Assembly (NCBI GenBank): GCA_902500715.1
Contig: CABVRO010000008.1
Coordinates: 1-54,178, forward strand
Reading direction: 5' to 3'
Source of the DNA: an uncultured Nitrospira sp.
GTDB taxonomy: Bacteria > Nitrospirota > Nitrospiria > Nitrospirales > Nitrospiraceae
Length of the DNA: 54,178 nt
A program made the translations under genes and the position numbers. Of this stretch, positions 52,141-54,178 are shown piece after piece. The notes under the pieces were generated by a model, which was not told the origin of the DNA, made no database searches, and was given only the letters and a program-made list of their open reading frames with translations. The first letter of the stretch is position 1, and every line of letters begins with the position of its first letter.

Positions 52141-52800
52141 ATGCTACGTATGTTCAAGACCATCTCTCAGGACCTGCAAGCGATTTTTGACCGGGATCCT
52201 GCTGCCACCAGCAGGCTCGAGGTCATTTTGACCTATGCGGGATTTCATGCTCTCCTGGCCTATCGGCTCGCGCATTGGTTGAAGGGACAGCGTGTGCCGT
52301 TTCTGCCCCGCGCGATTTCCCAATTGGCCCGCTGGTTGACGGGAATCGAGATCCATCCGTCCGCCAAGATCGGCGAACGATTTTTTATCGATCACGGCAT
52401 GGGTGTGGTGATCGGAGAAACGGCTGAGGTCGGCGATCATGTCACCCTGTTTCAGGGCGTGACGCTTGGTGGAACGGGGAAGGAACGAGGCAAGCGCCAT
52501 CCCACGCTCGGCAGCCATGTGGTCGTCGGGGCGGGAGCGAAGATTCTCGGCGGGATTACGATCGGCGACAACGTGAAAATCGGGGCGAATTCCGTCGTCT
52601 TGAAGTCGGTTCCCTCGAATTCAACGGTCATCGGGGTGCCGGCCAGGATCATCAAATCCCAAGGGGAGCGGCTCCCCGATGCAACGATGGACCATGCCAA
52701 TATGCCGGATCCGACCGCCGACCGATTTGCCGCGCTCGAATTGGAACTGATCGAGCTGCGGAAGAAACTCGAGAATCGGGACGGCAACGGTCCTCGGTAG
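52141..52800 (+). CDS. cysE: Serine O-acetyltransferase
   Basis: Forms O-acetylserine from serine and acetyl-CoA, the first step of cysteine synthesis. About 219 residues: a short helical N-domain ([32 protein letters not shown]), then left-handed beta-helix hexapeptide repeats with [32 protein letters not shown] and [30 protein letters not shown]. The short N-domain is that of the EpsC/NifP-like group. GTG 52126, ATG 52141 or ATG 52150 may be the start. The C-terminus has an added acidic helix ([19 protein letters not shown]). It follows ispF by about 30 bases. Confidence 0.92.
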   Translation: MLRMFKTISQDLQAIFDRDPAATSRLEVILTYAGFHALLAYRLAHWLKGQRVPFLPRAISQLARWLTGIEIHPSAKIGERFFIDHGMGVVIGETAEVGDHVTLFQGVTLGGTGKERGKRHPTLGSHVVVGAGAKILGGITIGDNVKIGANSVVLKSVPSNSTVIGVPARIIKSQGERLPDATMDHANMPDPTADRFAALELELIELRKKLENRDGNGPR

Positions 52801-52944
52801 CTTGTGCTCACTTCTGCGCTGACTAACCCATTCCTTTCTGGAACTGAGAGTCCGTGCGATTGGTCGCGCGCGGGTAGCGCAGGTCAATCATCCGCTGCCT
52901 GTTGAGCCCCGGCATGGTCATATCCTCCAGCCGGGGCACTGTGC
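52801..52944. other. Gap between convergent cysE and PsiF-repeat genes with hairpin
   Basis: GCCCCGGC (52906-52913) and GCCGGGGC (52930-52937) form an exact 8-bp stem around a 16-base loop. There is no T-run on either side. Its position between convergent genes suits a bidirectional, possibly factor-dependent, terminator. Confidence 0.4.
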
Positions 52945-53262
52945 TTAGTTGGACAGGCACTCCTTCATAAACTTCTTGCGCTCGTCGCCGACCAATTTCT
53001 TGGCCTTGGCATCCTTATTACAGGTCGTCATCTTGTTCTGTTGGGTGGAACCGGCTGCGGATTTTTCCGATTTGGCGGAGAGACATTCTTTCATGAACGC
53101 TTTGCGTTCGTCTCCCTTGCCTTCGCCACTGAGACCTTTGGCGTTGGCATCCTTGTTACATGTGGCCATCTTGTTTTGCTGCGCGCCGGCGTAGACGAAC
53201 TGCGGCATAGCGAACACCGCTGCCAGCATGAGAACGGACAAGGTCGTACAAAATTTTTTCAT
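52945..53262 (-). CDS. PsiF-repeat secreted protein
   Basis: A 105-residue small periplasmic protein. The signal peptide is KKFCTTLSVLMLAAVFAMPQFVYA with a likely cut after Ala25. Two PsiF repeats follow, at 28-62 and 74-104, each of the form QQNKM-(A/T)TCNKDA...DERK-FMKECLS with a conserved Cys pair (35/60 and 81/102). The first repeat carries a four-residue SGEG-type insertion. The family is named from E. coli PsiF, induced by phosphate starvation; the function is unknown. GAAAGGAG lies upstream of the ATG at 53262. It is separate from truA, whose stop lies 81 bases upstream. Confidence 0.92.
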   Translation of the reverse strand: MKKFCTTLSVLMLAAVFAMPQFVYAGAQQNKMATCNKDANAKGLSGEGKGDERKAFMKECLSAKSEKSAAGSTQQNKMTTCNKDAKAKKLVGDERKKFMKECLSN

Positions 53263-53301
53263 GGTGGGCTCCTTTCAAGGTGAACGTCGGTTATGGGTGG
53301 G

Positions 53302-53330
53302 ACTATAACAAACGGCATCGGTGATGTCTT
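53302..53330 (-). promoter_or_regulatory. Predicted promoter of the PsiF-repeat gene
   Basis: Read on the - strand: AAGACA (53330-53325), 17 bases, then TATAGT (53307-53302). The -10 box is good, the -35 moderate. It would give a 5' leader of about 30 bases before the ATG at 53262, which has an AAAGGAG ribosome site. Confidence 0.5.
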
Positions 53331-53343
53331 GCAGGGGAGTTAC

Positions 53344-54105
53344 TTAAGTGATAGGTTTGATGCTCCCATCCGTATAGTCCACTCTGACGAGATAGAGCCC
53401 GTGAGCAGGGGCGGTTTTCCCGGCCGCGGCTCTCGTTCGCGCGGCAAGCACGGTGCGCATGTCGGGGGCAGTACGCTTGCCCTGTCCCACTTCCACCAGG
53501 GTGCCCACCATGGCGCGGACCATCTGCTTGAGGAACCGGTCGGCATAGAAGGAGAGAATAATGAGATCTCCCTCGCGGCGCAGATTCGCCTGTTGCAACC
53601 GGCACTGCGGATTCTCGTTATCGGTCGGCGCCGTTTCGAATGAGGAAAAATCGTGGGTGCCGGTCAGGCAGGCGGCAGCCTCCGTCATGGCTGCGAAGTC
53701 GAGCGGTTTATAGAGCATCCAGGCTCGCTCCCGGAGCAGCGGCGCTCGCTCAGACCGATTCATCAGATGATATTCGTACAGCTTCCCTGTCGCCGAGTAG
53801 CGCGCATGAAAATGATCCGCCACGGCTTCGACCGAAATAGCGCTGATATCGGCGGGGAGGTGCGCGTTCAACGCGCGAAGCCACTCGCGCTGCGAGAGCC
53901 CGCGATCGGTCCTGAAACTGGCGACCTGCCCGAAGGCATGAACCCCGGCATCGGTCCGGCCTGCGCCGATGAGGGGGAGCCTGGTTTGGGCGATTGCTGC
54001 GAGTGCATCTTCGACCGTTGCCTGGATGGTCGGCACGTTCAGCTGGCGCTGCCACCCGGCGTACCGGGTTCCGTCGTACTCAAGGACGAGTTTAAATGTG
54101 GTCAT
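53344..54105 (-). CDS. truA: tRNA pseudouridine synthase A
   Basis: Isomerises uridine 38-40 in the anticodon stem-loop of tRNAs. The 253-residue protein has LVLEYDGTRYAGWQRQ, GAGRTDAGVHAFGQVASF with the nucleophile Asp52, and FHARYSATGKLYEYHLMN. LTGTHDFSSFETA and DRFLKQMVRAMVGTLVEVGQGKR, also diagnostic of TruA, follow. It reads leftward, opposite to most of the window. No clear Shine-Dalgarno sequence lies before the ATG at 54105. About 70 bases of upstream sequence remain before the window edge, with nothing recognised. Confidence 0.96.
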   Translation of the reverse strand: MTTFKLVLEYDGTRYAGWQRQLNVPTIQATVEDALAAIAQTRLPLIGAGRTDAGVHAFGQVASFRTDRGLSQREWLRALNAHLPADISAISVEAVADHFHARYSATGKLYEYHLMNRSERAPLLRERAWMLYKPLDFAAMTEAAACLTGTHDFSSFETAPTDNENPQCRLQQANLRREGDLIILSFYADRFLKQMVRAMVGTLVEVGQGKRTAPDMRTVLAARTRAAAGKTAPAHGLYLVRVDYTDGSIKPIT

Positions 54106-54178
54106 TTTCTGGAAAGGAAAGATGAACTCTAGCCCAACGGGAAGGCGCCTGTCATCTGGGGGGATTGGTGTGGAGGTA

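Overview
The window is GC-rich bacterial DNA, about 54 kb, almost all read on the + strand. Most of it, from about position 1 to 45,200, is one very large surface-polysaccharide locus. The right 9 kb holds housekeeping genes. Gene content and protein style (class I fructose-bisphosphatase beside an archaeal-type class I aldolase, an HtrA protease, a YacL-type PIN/TRAM protein, ispD-ispF-cysE, a PsiF-repeat protein) suggest a chemolithoautotrophic Gram-negative such as Nitrospira. That assignment is from memory of the families and cannot be confirmed without a search. No rRNA, tRNA, CRISPR array, transposase or integrase was recognised.

Layout. 1-3.3 kb: three glycosyltransferases, the first cut by the window edge and the second on the - strand. 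3.4-4.6 kb: an L-2-hydroxyglutarate oxidase-like gene, followed by a 128-bp element with near-perfect terminal inverted repeats. 4.9-7.5 kb: rfbA-rfbB-rfbD for a dTDP-6-deoxyhexose (no rfbC here). 7.5-9.4 kb: a predicted promoter with an overlapping palindrome, a long leader and an O-antigen ligase/polymerase-like membrane protein. 9.5-11.5 kb: gmd-fcl for GDP-L-fucose. 11.6-17.8 kb: asparagine synthetase-like amidotransferase, heparinase II/III-like protein, APS kinase and Wzx-type flippase. 17.9-24.7 kb: sugar C-methyltransferase, Gfo/Idh/MocA oxidoreductase, glycosyltransferase, methyltransferase, sulfotransferase and a putative sugar O-methyltransferase. 24.7-30.4 kb: a neuA-neuB-neuC-like nonulosonate cassette, an epimerase and a KpsC/KpsS-like transferase. 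30.4-40.2 kb: a second amidotransferase, five more glycosyltransferases and two methyltransferases. 40.2-45.2 kb: a WcaJ/EpsB-type initiating phosphoglycosyltransferase, a KdsC-like phosphatase, manC and a phosphomannomutase. 45.2-46.0 kb: a secreted DUF3108 protein. 46.0-54.1 kb: fbp, fba, an HtrA protease, PIN/TRAM, ispD, ispF, cysE, and on the - strand a PsiF-repeat protein and truA.

How the genes work together. Fructose-6-phosphate (Fbp) can be turned by bifunctional ManC and the phosphomannomutase into GDP-mannose, and by Gmd and Fcl into GDP-fucose. RfbABD give dTDP-keto-deoxy sugars, which the C-methyltransferase may branch. NeuABC-like enzymes would give a CMP-nonulosonate. CysC supplies PAPS for the sulfotransferase. 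The initiating transferase loads the first sugar on undecaprenyl phosphate, about ten glycosyltransferases extend it, the flippase exports it, and the ligase-like protein polymerises or transfers it. The predicted product is a long, heterogeneous, fucosylated, possibly nonulosonate-containing, methylated, amidated and sulfated surface glycan. Polymer-length control and outer-membrane export genes (Wzc/Wzz, Wza) are not in the window and may lie to the left.
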